A stretch of DNA of 64,000 nt, taken from contig NC_016943.1 in NCBI RefSeq assembly GCF_000284015.1, positions 3,513,541 through 3,577,540 of the forward strand, given 5' to 3'. A program made the position numbers and the translations under genes. Under the pieces are notes generated by a model. It searched no databases. It was not told where the DNA came from and worked only from the letters and a program-made list of their open reading frames with translations. Within the stretch, counting starts at the first letter, position 1. Each line of letters opens with the position of its first letter. Shown here one piece after another: positions 16,119-24,107 of the stretch. This stretch comes from Blastococcus saxobsidens DD2. Lineage in GTDB: Bacteria; Actinomycetota; Actinomycetes; Mycobacteriales; Geodermatophilaceae.

Positions 16119-16583
16119 GTGACCTCGCCGAACGTCGTGCTCGAGCTGCGCCCACCGCGCCTCTCCACCGCCCTCTACGGCGCCTCTCTCGTAGTAGGCG
16201 TCGCCCTGGTGGTGTTCGTCCTGACCACCGGCGGTCCCCCGCTCATCACGGCTGTCTTCGTGGCCTTCGCGGTGGGCATCACCGGGTACAACACGGCGAC
16301 GGCGCTCAGCCGCGTCCGCGCGCATGCCGACGGATCACTCGAGGTGCGGAACCGACTGAAGACCCGCCGGCTCCAGCGCTCAGACATCGACCGGGTGATG
16401 GTGGGCCGCCAGGCCGGCTTCGGGTCCTTGCGGCGGGTCCAGCTGCTGCTCGAGGACGGGACGACCCTCCATCTGGTCGCGACGGAGACGCTGCCGTGCC
16501 CCGGGAAGCGACGGTTGGAACAGCAGGCCGCGGAGCTGCGGCAGTGGCTCGGAGGGACCCCTCTCCCTACCGCTGACGCGTAG
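16119..16583 (+). CDS. PH-like domain membrane protein
   Basis: A 154-residue protein from GTG 16119. Two hydrophobic helices (about residues 20-38 and 42-60, ASLVVGVALVVFVLTTGG then AVFVAFAVGITGYN) are followed by a cytoplasmic domain beginning RVRAHADGSLEVRNRLKTRRLQRSDIDRV, the style of actinobacterial PH (DUF2581/YdbS-like) membrane proteins. Function unknown. It may be mono-cistronic; its end overlaps a decayed gene on the other strand. Confidence 0.75.
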   Translation: MTSPNVVLELRPPRLSTALYGASLVVGVALVVFVLTTGGPPLITAVFVAFAVGITGYNTATALSRVRAHADGSLEVRNRLKTRRLQRSDIDRVMVGRQAGFGSLRRVQLLLEDGTTLHLVATETLPCPGKRRLEQQAAELRQWLGGTPLPTADA

Positions 16584-16794
16584 GCGCTCCGGCGCTGGCT
16601 GGGTCCCCCGACTGCGCGGCCGTGCCCTTCCATCGGCCCGCCTTGAGGTCCGAGCGGCTGTAGTCCCGAGCGGGTGTAGTGCAGTGGTCGAGCCTCGATG
16701 ACCGCCAGGAACTCGGGCAGGTCGAGGTACCGCCACAGGACCGTCTCGTCGACACCGGCCGGAAGTTCGGGCGGTCTGTGTCCTCGAACGACAT
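16567..16794 (-). pseudogene. Decayed DUF2971-type gene fragment
   Basis: An ATG at 16794 starts MSFEDTDRPNF, but the recognisable DUF2971-like stretch DETVLWRYLDLPEFLAVIE then ARPLHYTR lies in another frame, and a CGCTCGGAC duplication near 16656-16680 shifts it again to RSDLKAGRWKG. DUF2971 proteins normally open with LWRY-D--F---L--R-L-F-R-D---D--EG and run about 250 residues; here at most 75 remain. This looks like a frameshifted, truncated remnant. Identification rests on the short motif. Confidence 0.45.
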
Positions 16795-16812
16795 AGACGC
16801 TTCCTCGACGCG

Positions 16813-16860
16813 TGTCCCCCCGGAGCGACGCGCTCCGGGGGGACGCGCTCCGGGGGGACA
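16813..16860. terminator. Hairpin with two alternative 3-prime arms
   Basis: GTCCCCCCGGAGCG (16814-16827) can pair perfectly with CGCTCCGGGGGGAC at 16831-16844 (14 bp, three-base loop) or, one base longer, with a second tandem copy at 16846-16860. It lies 86 bases downstream of the nrdJ stop on the minus strand and probably ends the nrdR-nrdJ transcript, or it is a small repeat array. Confidence 0.6.
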
Positions 16861-16945
16861 CTGGCGATGGTCAGACCCACTGCGCCGAGGCGCGATGGTC
16901 GCCCTGGCTCAGACCCGCATAGGGATCACGGCGGAGATGGTCATT

Positions 16946-19828
16946 TCAGCTGCAGCCGCTGGTGGAGCCGCAGCCCTCGCAGACGTAGCAGCTACCCGCC
17001 GGGCGCATCTTCGTGCCGCACGTCATGCACAGCGGAGCGTCGGTGGCGGTGCCGGTGACCAGCTCGAGCAGCTCGGCCGAGGAGTGCGCCTCCTTGACCG
17101 ACGTCGGGCCGTCGGGGGTGACCTTCTCCTGCAGCTTGGCGGCCTCGATCGGCGCGGAGCCACGCAGCTGCTCCAGGTCGACCTCATCCTCCTGCACGGT
17201 GGCGGTCGAGGCCGAGGTCCCGTACGAGCCGGCGACCTGGGCGGCCCGCTCCTCGGCGGTGAAGATGCCGAGGCCGGCGCGCTTCTCCACGGGCAGGTGG
17301 TCCAGCGCCAGGCGACGGAAGATGTAGTCCATCACCGACTGGGCGATCCGGATGTCCGGGTCGTCGGTCATGCCGGCCGGCTCGAACCGCATGTTGGTGA
17401 ACTTCTGGATGTAGGTCTCCAGCGGCACACCGTGCTGCAGGGCCAGCGAGATGCCGATCGAGAAGGCATCCATCACACCGGCGAGCGTCGACCCCTGCTT
17501 GCCCAGCTTGAGGAAGACCTCACCCAGGCTGCCGTCCTCGTACATGCCCGCGGTCATGTAGCCCTCGGCGCCGGCGACGCTGAACGAGGTGGTGACGCTC
17601 GTCCGCTTCTTCGGCAGCCGCTTGCGCACCGGGTGCGACAGCGCGGCGGGCGCCTCGGCCTCGGCCTTGGCCTCGTCCTTGGTGCCGTCGTTCTTGCCCT
17701 TGCCGCCGGACAGGGGCTGGCCGACCTTGCAGTTGTCGCGGTAGATCGCCAGCGCCTTGAGGCCGAGCTTCCAGCCCTCGAAGTAGATCTTCTCGACGTC
17801 CTCGATGGTCGCCGACTCCGGCATGTTGACCGTCTTGCTGATCGCGCCGGAGATGAACGGCTGCACCGCGGCCATCATGCGGACGTGGCCCATCGGCGAG
17901 ATGGCCCGCTCCCCCATGGCGCAGTCGAAGACCTCGTAGTGCTCCGGGCGCAGGGTCGGGGCGTCCACGACGTGGCCGTGCTCGGCGATGTACTCGACGA
18001 TCGCCTCGATCTGCTCCTCCTGGTAGCCCAGGCTGCGCAGCGCCCGCGGCACCGTCTGGTTGACGATCTGCATCGAGCCGCCGCCGACCAGCTTCTTGAA
18101 CTTGACCAGCGAGAAGTCCGGCTCGATGCCGGTCGTGTCGCAGTCCATCATGAAGCCGATGGTTCCGGTGGGGGCCAGCACCGAGGCCTGCGCGTTGCGC
18201 CAGCCGTTCTCGGCACCGATCTCCAGGCACTCCTGCCACTGCGCGGTCGCGGCCTTGAGCACGTCGGCGTCGTCGGCCCCGACGGGGCGGATGGCGTCGT
18301 TGGCCGCGGCGTGCTTGCGCATGACCCGGGCGTGGGCGTCGGCGTTGCGGGCGAAGCCCTCGTAGGCGCCGACGATGCCGGCGAGCTCGGCCGAGCGGCG
18401 ATAGGCGGTGCCGGTCATCAGCGAGGTGATCGCCGCGGCCAGGCTCTGGCCGCCCCGCGAGTCGTAGGCGTGGCCGGTGGCCATGAGCAGGGCGCCGAGG
18501 TTGGCGTAGCCGATGCCCAGCTGACGGTAGGCACGGGTGGTCTCACCGATCGGCTCGGTCGGGAAGTCGGCGAAGCAGATCGAGATGTCCATCGCGGTGA
18601 TGACCAGCTCGACGGCCTTCACGAAGTTCTTGCTGTCGAACGTGCCGTCGTCCTTCAGGAACTTCATGAGGTTCAGCGACGCCAGGTTGCACGAGCTGTT
18701 GTCCAGGCTCATGTACTCCGAGCACGGGTTCGACGCGTTGATGCGGCCGGTCTCGGGGTTGGTGTGCCAGTCGTTGATCGTGTCGTCGTACTGGATGCCC
18801 GGGTCGGCGCACTCCCAGGCGGCCTGGGTGACCTTGCGGAACAGCGTCTTGGCGTCGACGGTCTCGATCACCGAGCCGTCCAGACGGGCGCGCAGACCGA
18901 AGGCGGCGCCCTCGTCGACCGCACGCATGAACTCGTCGGAGACGCGGACGGAGTTGTTGGCGTTCTGGTACTGGACGCTGGTGATGTCCTTGCCGCCCAG
19001 GTCCATGTCGTACCCGGCGTCGCGCAGCGCGCGGATCTTGTTCTCCTCGCGCGCCTTGGTCTCGATGAACTCCTCGACGTCGGGGTGGTCGATGTCGAGG
19101 ACGACCATCTTCGCCGCACGTCGGGTGGCGCCACCGGACTTGATGGTCCCGGCGGAGGCGTCGGCGCCGCGCATGAAGCTGACCGGACCGGAGGCCGTGC
19201 CACCGGAGGAGAGCAGCTCCTTCGACGAGCGGATGCGGGAGAGGTTCAGGCCGGCACCGGAGCCGCCCTTGAAGATCAGACCCTCCTCGCGGTACCAGTT
19301 CAGGATCGAGTCCATCTCGTCGTCGACGGCGAGGATGAAGCAGGCGCTGACCTGCTGCGGCGCGCTCGTGCCGACGTTGAACCAGACGGGGCTGTTGAAG
19401 CTGAAGTACTGGTGCAGCAGCATCCAGGTGAGCTCGTGCTCGAAGATCTCGGCGTCGCCCTCGCTGCCGAAGTAGCCGTGCTCGCGGCCGGCCTCGGTGT
19501 AGGTCAGCACCACCCGGTCGATGAGCTGGCGCAGGCTGGTCTCCCGCTGCGAGGTGCCGACCGCACCGCGGAAGTACTTCGTGGTGACGATGTTGGTGGC
19601 GTTGATGCTCCACTCGGCCGGGAACTCGACCCCGCGCTGCTCGAAGTTGATCGAGCCGTCACGCCAGTTGGTCATGACGACGTCGCGGCGCTCCCAGGTC
19701 ACCTCGTCGTACGGGTGCACACCGGCGGTGGTGAAAACGCGCTTGATCTTGAGGCCCTTGCCCCGGCTGGGCGCCTTCGCGCTGCGGCGGGTGCGGGCGC
19801 CGGCCAAGCGGTCGTCGGTCTCGGTCAT
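16946..19828 (-). CDS. nrdJ: Adenosylcobalamin-dependent ribonucleotide reductase (class II)
   Basis: A 960-residue class II ribonucleotide reductase that makes deoxyribonucleotides with vitamin B12 coenzyme, independent of oxygen. Visible: SFNSPVWFNVG and SACFILAVDDEMDSI near the N-terminus, the active-site NPCSEYMSLDNSSCNLASLNL, the PTGTIGFMMDCDTTGIEPDFSLVK finger-loop region, and a C-terminal zinc ribbon CMTCGTKM...CYVCEGCGSTSGCS whose cysteines re-reduce the active site. The ATG at 19828 has GGGAGAG upstream. It follows nrdR by 144 bases in the same direction, as in Streptomyces nrdRJ, so it should be under NrdR control. Confidence 0.97.
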   Translation of the reverse strand: MTETDDRLAGARTRRSAKAPSRGKGLKIKRVFTTAGVHPYDEVTWERRDVVMTNWRDGSINFEQRGVEFPAEWSINATNIVTTKYFRGAVGTSQRETSLRQLIDRVVLTYTEAGREHGYFGSEGDAEIFEHELTWMLLHQYFSFNSPVWFNVGTSAPQQVSACFILAVDDEMDSILNWYREEGLIFKGGSGAGLNLSRIRSSKELLSSGGTASGPVSFMRGADASAGTIKSGGATRRAAKMVVLDIDHPDVEEFIETKAREENKIRALRDAGYDMDLGGKDITSVQYQNANNSVRVSDEFMRAVDEGAAFGLRARLDGSVIETVDAKTLFRKVTQAAWECADPGIQYDDTINDWHTNPETGRINASNPCSEYMSLDNSSCNLASLNLMKFLKDDGTFDSKNFVKAVELVITAMDISICFADFPTEPIGETTRAYRQLGIGYANLGALLMATGHAYDSRGGQSLAAAITSLMTGTAYRRSAELAGIVGAYEGFARNADAHARVMRKHAAANDAIRPVGADDADVLKAATAQWQECLEIGAENGWRNAQASVLAPTGTIGFMMDCDTTGIEPDFSLVKFKKLVGGGSMQIVNQTVPRALRSLGYQEEQIEAIVEYIAEHGHVVDAPTLRPEHYEVFDCAMGERAISPMGHVRMMAAVQPFISGAISKTVNMPESATIEDVEKIYFEGWKLGLKALAIYRDNCKVGQPLSGGKGKNDGTKDEAKAEAEAPAALSHPVRKRLPKKRTSVTTSFSVAGAEGYMTAGMYEDGSLGEVFLKLGKQGSTLAGVMDAFSIGISLALQHGVPLETYIQKFTNMRFEPAGMTDDPDIRIAQSVMDYIFRRLALDHLPVEKRAGLGIFTAEERAAQVAGSYGTSASTATVQEDEVDLEQLRGSAPIEAAKLQEKVTPDGPTSVKEAHSSAELLELVTGTATDAPLCMTCGTKMRPAGSCYVCEGCGSTSGCS

Positions 19829-19972
19829 GGTGTGGAGCTCTCCCTGGTCGTGTGTCGCATGGTGCTTCGCGGGGCTGCGCGGTGGTGCTGCGCGGTGGCG
19901 GATCGGGGGCTGGGGAAGAGCCGCGATCGGTAACTGCTCGAACTGCTGTCTATCGGTGGGCACTGACAGTTC

Positions 19973-20527
19973 TCAGGTGCCGGCGGCGCCGGCGTCGGCC
20001 GTGGGCTGACTGCGCCCACCGCCCCGCCGGCGGACCGGTGGGTCGGTCTGCATGCCCGGCAGCGGCGGGGTGCCCGCGGCGATGTGCCGGGCCCGGAGCT
20101 CGGAGATCTCCTTCTCGAAGTCCTCGAGCGAGGTGAAGGCCCGGTACACGCTGGCGAAGCGGAGATACGCCACCTCGTCCAGCTCGCGCAGCGGCCGCAG
20201 GATGGCCAGCCCCACCTCGTGGCTGGGCACCTCGGCGGCGCCGGTGGCGCGGATGGCGTCCTCGACCTGCTGGGCGAGGAGTTTCAGCTGGTCCTCGTCG
20301 ACGGGGCGCCCCTGGCAGGCGCGCCGGACGCCGGCGACCACCTTGCTGCGGTTGAACGGCTCGCTGACGCCGTTGCGCTTGACGACGGCGAGCACCGCCT
20401 CCTCGACGGTGGTGAACCGCCGCCCGCAGTTCGGGCAGGACCGACGGCGCCGGGTGGTGGCGCCCTCGTCGGCCTCGCGGGAGTCGATGACCCGGCTGTC
20501 GGGGTTGTGGCAGAACGGGCAACGCAC
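19973..20527 (-). CDS. nrdR: Transcriptional repressor NrdR
   Basis: A 184-residue regulator of ribonucleotide reductase genes. The N-terminal zinc ribbon is [17 protein letters not shown] plus [10 protein letters not shown] (C3, C6, C31, C34), followed by the ATP-cone ([24 protein letters not shown]...) that senses dATP/ATP. The tail after about residue 150 is extended ([20 protein letters not shown]) relative to the usual 150-residue family length. Start is GTG 20527 after AGGAGGTGA. It heads the nrdR-nrdJ operon and probably represses itself through the boxes upstream. Confidence 0.97.
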   Translation of the reverse strand: MRCPFCHNPDSRVIDSREADEGATTRRRRSCPNCGRRFTTVEEAVLAVVKRNGVSEPFNRSKVVAGVRRACQGRPVDEDQLKLLAQQVEDAIRATGAAEVPSHEVGLAILRPLRELDEVAYLRFASVYRAFTSLEDFEKEISELRARHIAAGTPPLPGMQTDPPVRRRGGGRSQPTADAGAAGT

Positions 20528-20651
20528 GGTGGTTCACCTCCTCCCTCCGGGTGCCCCGCCCCCGGCCGGCTGTGGACCCCCCTGGGGACATCCGGTGGAT
20601 GCTCGGGGGAGAACCTGAGGAAGGGCCTGTGGACGGGCTTACAGCTCTGTA

Positions 20652-20699
20652 ACTACTAGATGTAGGGGAACCCTAGGACGGGCCACACAAGATGTGCAA
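20652..20699 (-). promoter_or_regulatory. Predicted nrdR promoter with two NrdR-box-like sites
   Basis: On the minus strand TTGCAC (20694-20699) and TAGGGT (20670-20675) form -35/-10 boxes 18 bp apart. Two dyads share the core AGATGT in plus orientation: CTAC-TAGAT-GTAG (20653-20665) and CACA-CAAGA-TGTG (20684-20696), their cores 32 bp apart, about three helical turns. Paired NrdR boxes show this spacing. One overlaps the -35 box, the other follows the -10 box, as expected for a repressor. The leader to the nrdR GTG is about 135 bases and shows no cobalamin riboswitch. Confidence 0.6.
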
Positions 20700-20904
20700 G
20701 TGATCGTTTCCCCGGCGTGTTCCGCCCCGACCCGCCCGTGCGCACGCGGAACACCGGTCCCCTCCAGTCACACGACACGCCGGGGCGACGCGCGGAACAG
20801 TTGCCGGAGGACGCGCCGGTCCCCCTCCCCCGGCGCTCGCACCCGGGCATGCCGACGGCGCCGGGCCCCGTGGGGTCCGGCGCCGTCGAATGCGACGCCT
20901 GGCG

Positions 20905-21645
20905 TCAGACGCTGCTGCACGGACCCTTCACCCGGGGGCGGCGGGAGTGCGGCACCTGGTCACCCAGGCGCATGGGGCGGGTCAGCAGGTCACCGTCCAG
21001 ATCGGCCGGAGGCGTCCACCCCCGGCCCACCGACGACACCTCCACGGGAAGCGCCGTACGAGCCGACGGGACCGGCCGGGCGGTGGTCTCGGGGCACTCG
21101 TCCCGCCGTGCGGGCGCCACCTCGGCTCCGGCTCCGCCGACGGCGGGGAACAGCCCCGTGTCAGCAGCCCGATGCCGCCCGGCGGCCACGTCCACCGCCT
21201 CACCGGAGGCGCGGTGGCGCCCCGGCGCGGGCACCGGCGTGGAGGAGGCATGGGCCAGGTGGACGTCGGCCTCCTCCGGTGCGCGCCGTCGTCCCCCGGC
21301 GCGGGCCGGAGCGGGCCGCCGGAGGTGGTCCCGCTTCAGGGGAAGGCTGGCAGTGGTGTCGTGGTCGTGTGCCGGAGCGGCGGCGGGCAGGGCCTGCGTC
21401 ACCGCGACCACCGGGGCGGCCTGCGGGGCCGGCGAGCGCTCGGGCAGCCGCAACGTCGCCAGGTCGGTCCACGTCGTCTGCTCGATCCCGTCCACGACCG
21501 CCCGGACCCACACCTGGCACGTGCCGGTGTCGTCATGTCGCCAGCCCAGCAGCTCCCCCGCCCACCAGGCACCTGCCTGGTAGACCTCGACGACCTGGGG
21601 CTGACTGGCGAACACGGCTGCTCGGTTCTCCACGACGCTCGACAC
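20905..21645 (-). CDS. Hypothetical actinobacterial protein with N-terminal WW-rich domain
   Basis: About 246 residues from GTG 21645 (VSSVVENRAAVFASQ); an ATG at 21723 would add 26 residues but codon bias is poor there. Residues 1-75 form a compact domain, VVEVYQAGAWWAGELLGWRHDDTGTCQVWVRAVV, which I associate with uncharacterised actinobacterial proteins. The rest is long, Pro/Ala/Arg-rich and probably disordered. No membrane segment. It lies between nrdR and the LysM gene. The 200 bases on its left, up to the nrdR promoter, hold no gene I can see. Confidence 0.65.
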   Translation of the reverse strand: MSSVVENRAAVFASQPQVVEVYQAGAWWAGELLGWRHDDTGTCQVWVRAVVDGIEQTTWTDLATLRLPERSPAPQAAPVVAVTQALPAAAPAHDHDTTASLPLKRDHLRRPAPARAGGRRRAPEEADVHLAHASSTPVPAPGRHRASGEAVDVAAGRHRAADTGLFPAVGGAGAEVAPARRDECPETTARPVPSARTALPVEVSSVGRGWTPPADLDGDLLTRPMRLGDQVPHSRRPRVKGPCSSV

Positions 21646-21770
21646 GGGAGGACCGTATGCGCCTCGTCGCGACAGAGCGTGAACGTGCTCGCACTCAGGG
21701 TTGACGAAGTCGGCCGGTCGCATTGTGCAGCTGTCCTCGCGGGGCCGTTCGACCGCCCACCGCGAGGAGC

Positions 21771-22274
21771 TCAGGGGAGCTCGAGCACCTGACCGGGCTC
21801 GATGGAAGCGCTGTCCAGGCCGTTGAGCAGCTGGATCCCGTCGATCACCTCGCGAACGTCCCGCTCCCCTGCCACTCCGCTCGCGATGGACCAGAGCGTG
21901 TCGCCCGGCTCGACGATGACGCTGCTGGTGCCCATGAGCTCCAGGCGCTCTGCGTCGTCACTCAGCAGCGCACCGGCGGCTGCGGCGATCCCCGTGACCA
22001 CGAGGAGCAGCAGGACCACCACCAGGCGCCGGCCCCGTGCGGTCAACCGCAGCGGCGGGGCCTGCGGGCCGGCCGTCCGGCGCGGCACCGGTCGGACCGC
22101 CTCGGGGTCCGGCGACAAGGCGACCGAGCGACGTCGCGGCGCCGGCGGGACCGCGTACGCGGCGGGTACCGGCGGCAGCGCCCGGAGATGCCGCGCGGAG
22201 GGCGCCGCGCCGGCGACCCGGCCCTCCACCCCCACCTCGCCGCCATGCGCCAACAGTGCACGAGTGCTCGCCAT
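21771..22274 (-). CDS. LysM-domain membrane protein, ChiZ/DivS-position SOS protein
   Basis: A 167-residue bitopic protein. Residues 1-85 are a basic, proline-rich cytoplasmic part; residues about 92-115 (RLVVVLLLLVVTGIAAAAGALL) are the membrane helix; residues 120-167 are one extracytoplasmic LysM domain (SVIVEPGDTLWSIAS...LNGLDSASIEPGQVLELP) that should bind peptidoglycan. In Mycobacterium the gene in this place, divergent from lexA and next to nrdR, is chiZ (Rv2719c), an SOS-induced division inhibitor; in Corynebacterium it is divS. Start ATG 22274 follows GAGAGGTGG. A LexA box sits 36 bases upstream. Function by synteny; sequence similarity outside LysM cannot be judged here. Confidence 0.85.
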   Translation of the reverse strand: MASTRALLAHGGEVGVEGRVAGAAPSARHLRALPPVPAAYAVPPAPRRRSVALSPDPEAVRPVPRRTAGPQAPPLRLTARGRRLVVVLLLLVVTGIAAAAGALLSDDAERLELMGTSSVIVEPGDTLWSIASGVAGERDVREVIDGIQLLNGLDSASIEPGQVLELP

Positions 22275-22309
22275 CGCTGTCCACCTCTCGCCGGCCGACG
22301 CCCGTCGAC

Positions 22310-22325
22310 CCGAACACACGTTCGA
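22310..22325. promoter_or_regulatory. LexA box proximal to the LysM gene
   Basis: CCGAACACACGTTCGA has perfect CGAAC/GTTCG half-sites spaced four bases apart, the actinobacterial SOS box. It lies 36 bases upstream of the LysM gene start in the divergent region with lexA. Confidence 0.8.
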
Positions 22326-22387
22326 TTCGAACGTCTGTCCGATGTGTACCGGATGCCACCGACAGATGCGACGCGACACGACGATCT

Positions 22388-22403
22388 TCGAACACCTGTT
22401 TGA
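22388..22403. promoter_or_regulatory. LexA box proximal to lexA
   Basis: TCGAACACCTGTTTGA matches the actinobacterial consensus TCGAACrnnyGTTYGA. It lies 79 bases upstream of the lexA start, consistent with LexA autorepression. Confidence 0.88.
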
Positions 22404-22481
22404 ACTGTCCGGCGATCGGCGTTACGGTTCCTCCGACGACCAGGGCTGAGCAGCTGCACGGGCAGCCGGCGAGGAGGAGAC

Positions 22482-23249
22482 GTGACGGACTCGAGTGGGA
22501 CGTCCGGCGGCCGACGTGGCACCGCGGGCACCACACCGGACCCGGCCGGCGATTCGGCGTCGGTGCGCACCTTCCCCGACCGGAGCGCCGACGGCGACGG
22601 CCTGACCCAGCGGCAACGCCGGGTGCTGGAGGTGATCCGCGACTCCATCGAGCGTCGCGGCTACCCGCCGTCCGTCCGGGAGATCGGTGAGGCCGTCGGC
22701 CTCTCCTCCGCCTCGTCGGTCGCCCACCAGCTGTCGGTCCTGCAGAAGAAGGGCTGGCTGCGCCGCGACCCCAACCGGCCCCGGGCCCTCGACGTGCGTC
22801 TTCCCGGCGAGGCCGGCCGCAGCGCGACCGCGGTCGTCGAGCCGCCGGCGCTCGGGGACGGCGACCGGGCGTCGGCGCCCGCGTACGTGCCGCTGGTCGG
22901 GCGGATCGCGGCCGGTGGCCCGGTCCTCGCCGAGCAAGCGGTGGAAGACGTCTTCCCCCTCCCGCGCGAGCTCGTCGGCGAGGGCACGGTCTTCATGCTC
23001 AAGGTGGCCGGTGACTCGATGGTCGAGGCAGCCATCTGCGACGGCGACTGGGTCGTGGTGCGTCAGCAGCCCACGGCGGAGAACGGTGAGATCGTGGCCG
23101 CCATGATCGACGGCGAGGCGACGGTCAAGACGTACAAGCGCCGGGACGGGCACGTGTGGCTGCTGCCGCACAACTCCGCCTACGAGCCCATCCCGGGCGA
23201 TGAGGCGACGATCCTCGGCCGGGTGGTCAGCGTCCTCCGCCGGGTCTGA
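22482..23249 (+). CDS. lexA: SOS repressor LexA
   Basis: A 255-residue repressor that cleaves itself when stimulated by RecA filaments. The winged helix spans about residues 41-107 ([29 protein letters not shown]...[16 protein letters not shown]). The cleavage bond is A144-G145 in RIAAGGPV; the catalytic pair is S179 (AGDSMV) and K216 (ATVKTYKR). A 40-residue N-terminal extension is typical of actinobacterial LexA. GTG start at 22482 follows GAGGAGGAG. It diverges from the LysM gene and is controlled by the box at 22388-22403. Confidence 0.98.
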   Translation: MTDSSGTSGGRRGTAGTTPDPAGDSASVRTFPDRSADGDGLTQRQRRVLEVIRDSIERRGYPPSVREIGEAVGLSSASSVAHQLSVLQKKGWLRRDPNRPRALDVRLPGEAGRSATAVVEPPALGDGDRASAPAYVPLVGRIAAGGPVLAEQAVEDVFPLPRELVGEGTVFMLKVAGDSMVEAAICDGDWVVVRQQPTAENGEIVAAMIDGEATVKTYKRRDGHVWLLPHNSAYEPIPGDEATILGRVVSVLRRV

Positions 23250-23263
23250 TCCCGGAACGGCCG

Positions 23264-23301
23264 ACGGCGGGTCCGTCCTCCGGAGAGGTCGGACCCGCCG
23301 T
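23264..23301. terminator. Shared terminator of lexA and the crotonase gene
   Basis: ACGGCGGGTCCG (23264-23275) pairs perfectly with CGGACCCGCCGT (23290-23301) around a 14-base loop. It lies 14 bases after the lexA stop and 17 bases beyond the end of the leftward crotonase gene. Confidence 0.78.
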
Positions 23302-23318
23302 TGACGTCCGAGGATCGA

Positions 23319-24107
23319 TCAGCGCCGGTTGTAGTCGCCGTCCCGCTTCTCGAAGAAGGCCCGGAGCGCCTCCTGGTGGTCCTCGGTACGGAACATCTCC
23401 AGGAACCGCTTGGTCTGCAGCGCCTGTCCCTGGGCGAAGTCCATCTCGAAGGCCCCCGTCACCGCCTCCTTCGTGACCTCGACCGACAGCGGGGCACGCG
23501 TGGCGATGCGCTGCGCCTTCGCCAGCGCGGCAGGCATCAGATCGGCCGGCTCGTGGACCTCGGTCACCAGTCCCCAGTTGAGCGCCTGCTGGGCGGTGTA
23601 GCGGGCGCCGGTCAGCAGGATCTCCTTGGCCGGGCCGAGCCCGATCACGCGGGGCAGGCGCCAGAAGCTGACGATGAGACCGACGTTCACGCCGGCGGCC
23701 ACGAAGAACGCGTCCGTGGACGCGATGCGGATGTCGCAGCAGAGGGAGAACTCCAGCCCCCCGCCGATCGTCGCCCCGTTGATGGCCGCGATGACCGGCG
23801 CGCGGAAGTGCTGGACTCCGTTGAGCACCCGGCTGAACTCGGCGAGGTAGTCGGTCAGCTGCTCGTCGCTCATGGACTGGTCCTCGCCCAGGTGCGCTCC
23901 CGCGGTGAAGGCGCGGCCCTCACCGGTGATCACCAGGCACCGGACGTTCTCGTCGGCGTCCAGGATGTCCAGCGCCTTCATGAAGGACCGCCGGCTCTCC
24001 CAGCTGAAGGTGTTGGAGGGAGGGCTGTCCAGCGTGAGGACGGCGATGTGCGGGGTCTCGTAGCGCAGGTGGACGCCGCTACCGACATCGGTGGTGGTCA
24101 CGGTCAT
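23319..24107 (-). CDS. Enoyl-CoA hydratase/isomerase (crotonase) family protein
   Basis: A 262-residue crotonase-fold enzyme acting on a CoA thioester. The first oxyanion-hole region is TAGAHLGED and the second NGATIGGGLEFSLCCDIRIAS; the expected acid position in ECH-type hydratases falls within the helix after AGVNVGLIVSFWRLPRVIG, where the usual glutamate pattern is not obvious, so it may be an isomerase, hydrolase or lyase rather than a hydratase. It is the last gene of the leftward CoA-transferase/ABC operon; its ATG overlaps the permease stop (ATGA). Confidence 0.9.
   Translation of the reverse strand: MTVTTTDVGSGVHLRYETPHIAVLTLDSPPSNTFSWESRRSFMKALDILDADENVRCLVITGEGRAFTAGAHLGEDQSMSDEQLTDYLAEFSRVLNGVQHFRAPVIAAINGATIGGGLEFSLCCDIRIASTDAFFVAAGVNVGLIVSFWRLPRVIGLGPAKEILLTGARYTAQQALNWGLVTEVHEPADLMPAALAKAQRIATRAPLSVEVTKEAVTGAFEMDFAQGQALQTKRFLEMFRTEDHQEALRAFFEKRDGDYNRR

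Noticed and set aside
16679-19933. Open frame of about 1,080 codons on the plus strand opposite nrdJ
   Set aside because: Antisense shadow of nrdJ; no ribosome site, no recognisable domain, unnatural residue composition.
20528-20650. Cobalamin riboswitch in the nrdR leader
   Set aside because: nrdJ uses B12, so I looked for the conserved B12-box pattern; none is visible in the leader.
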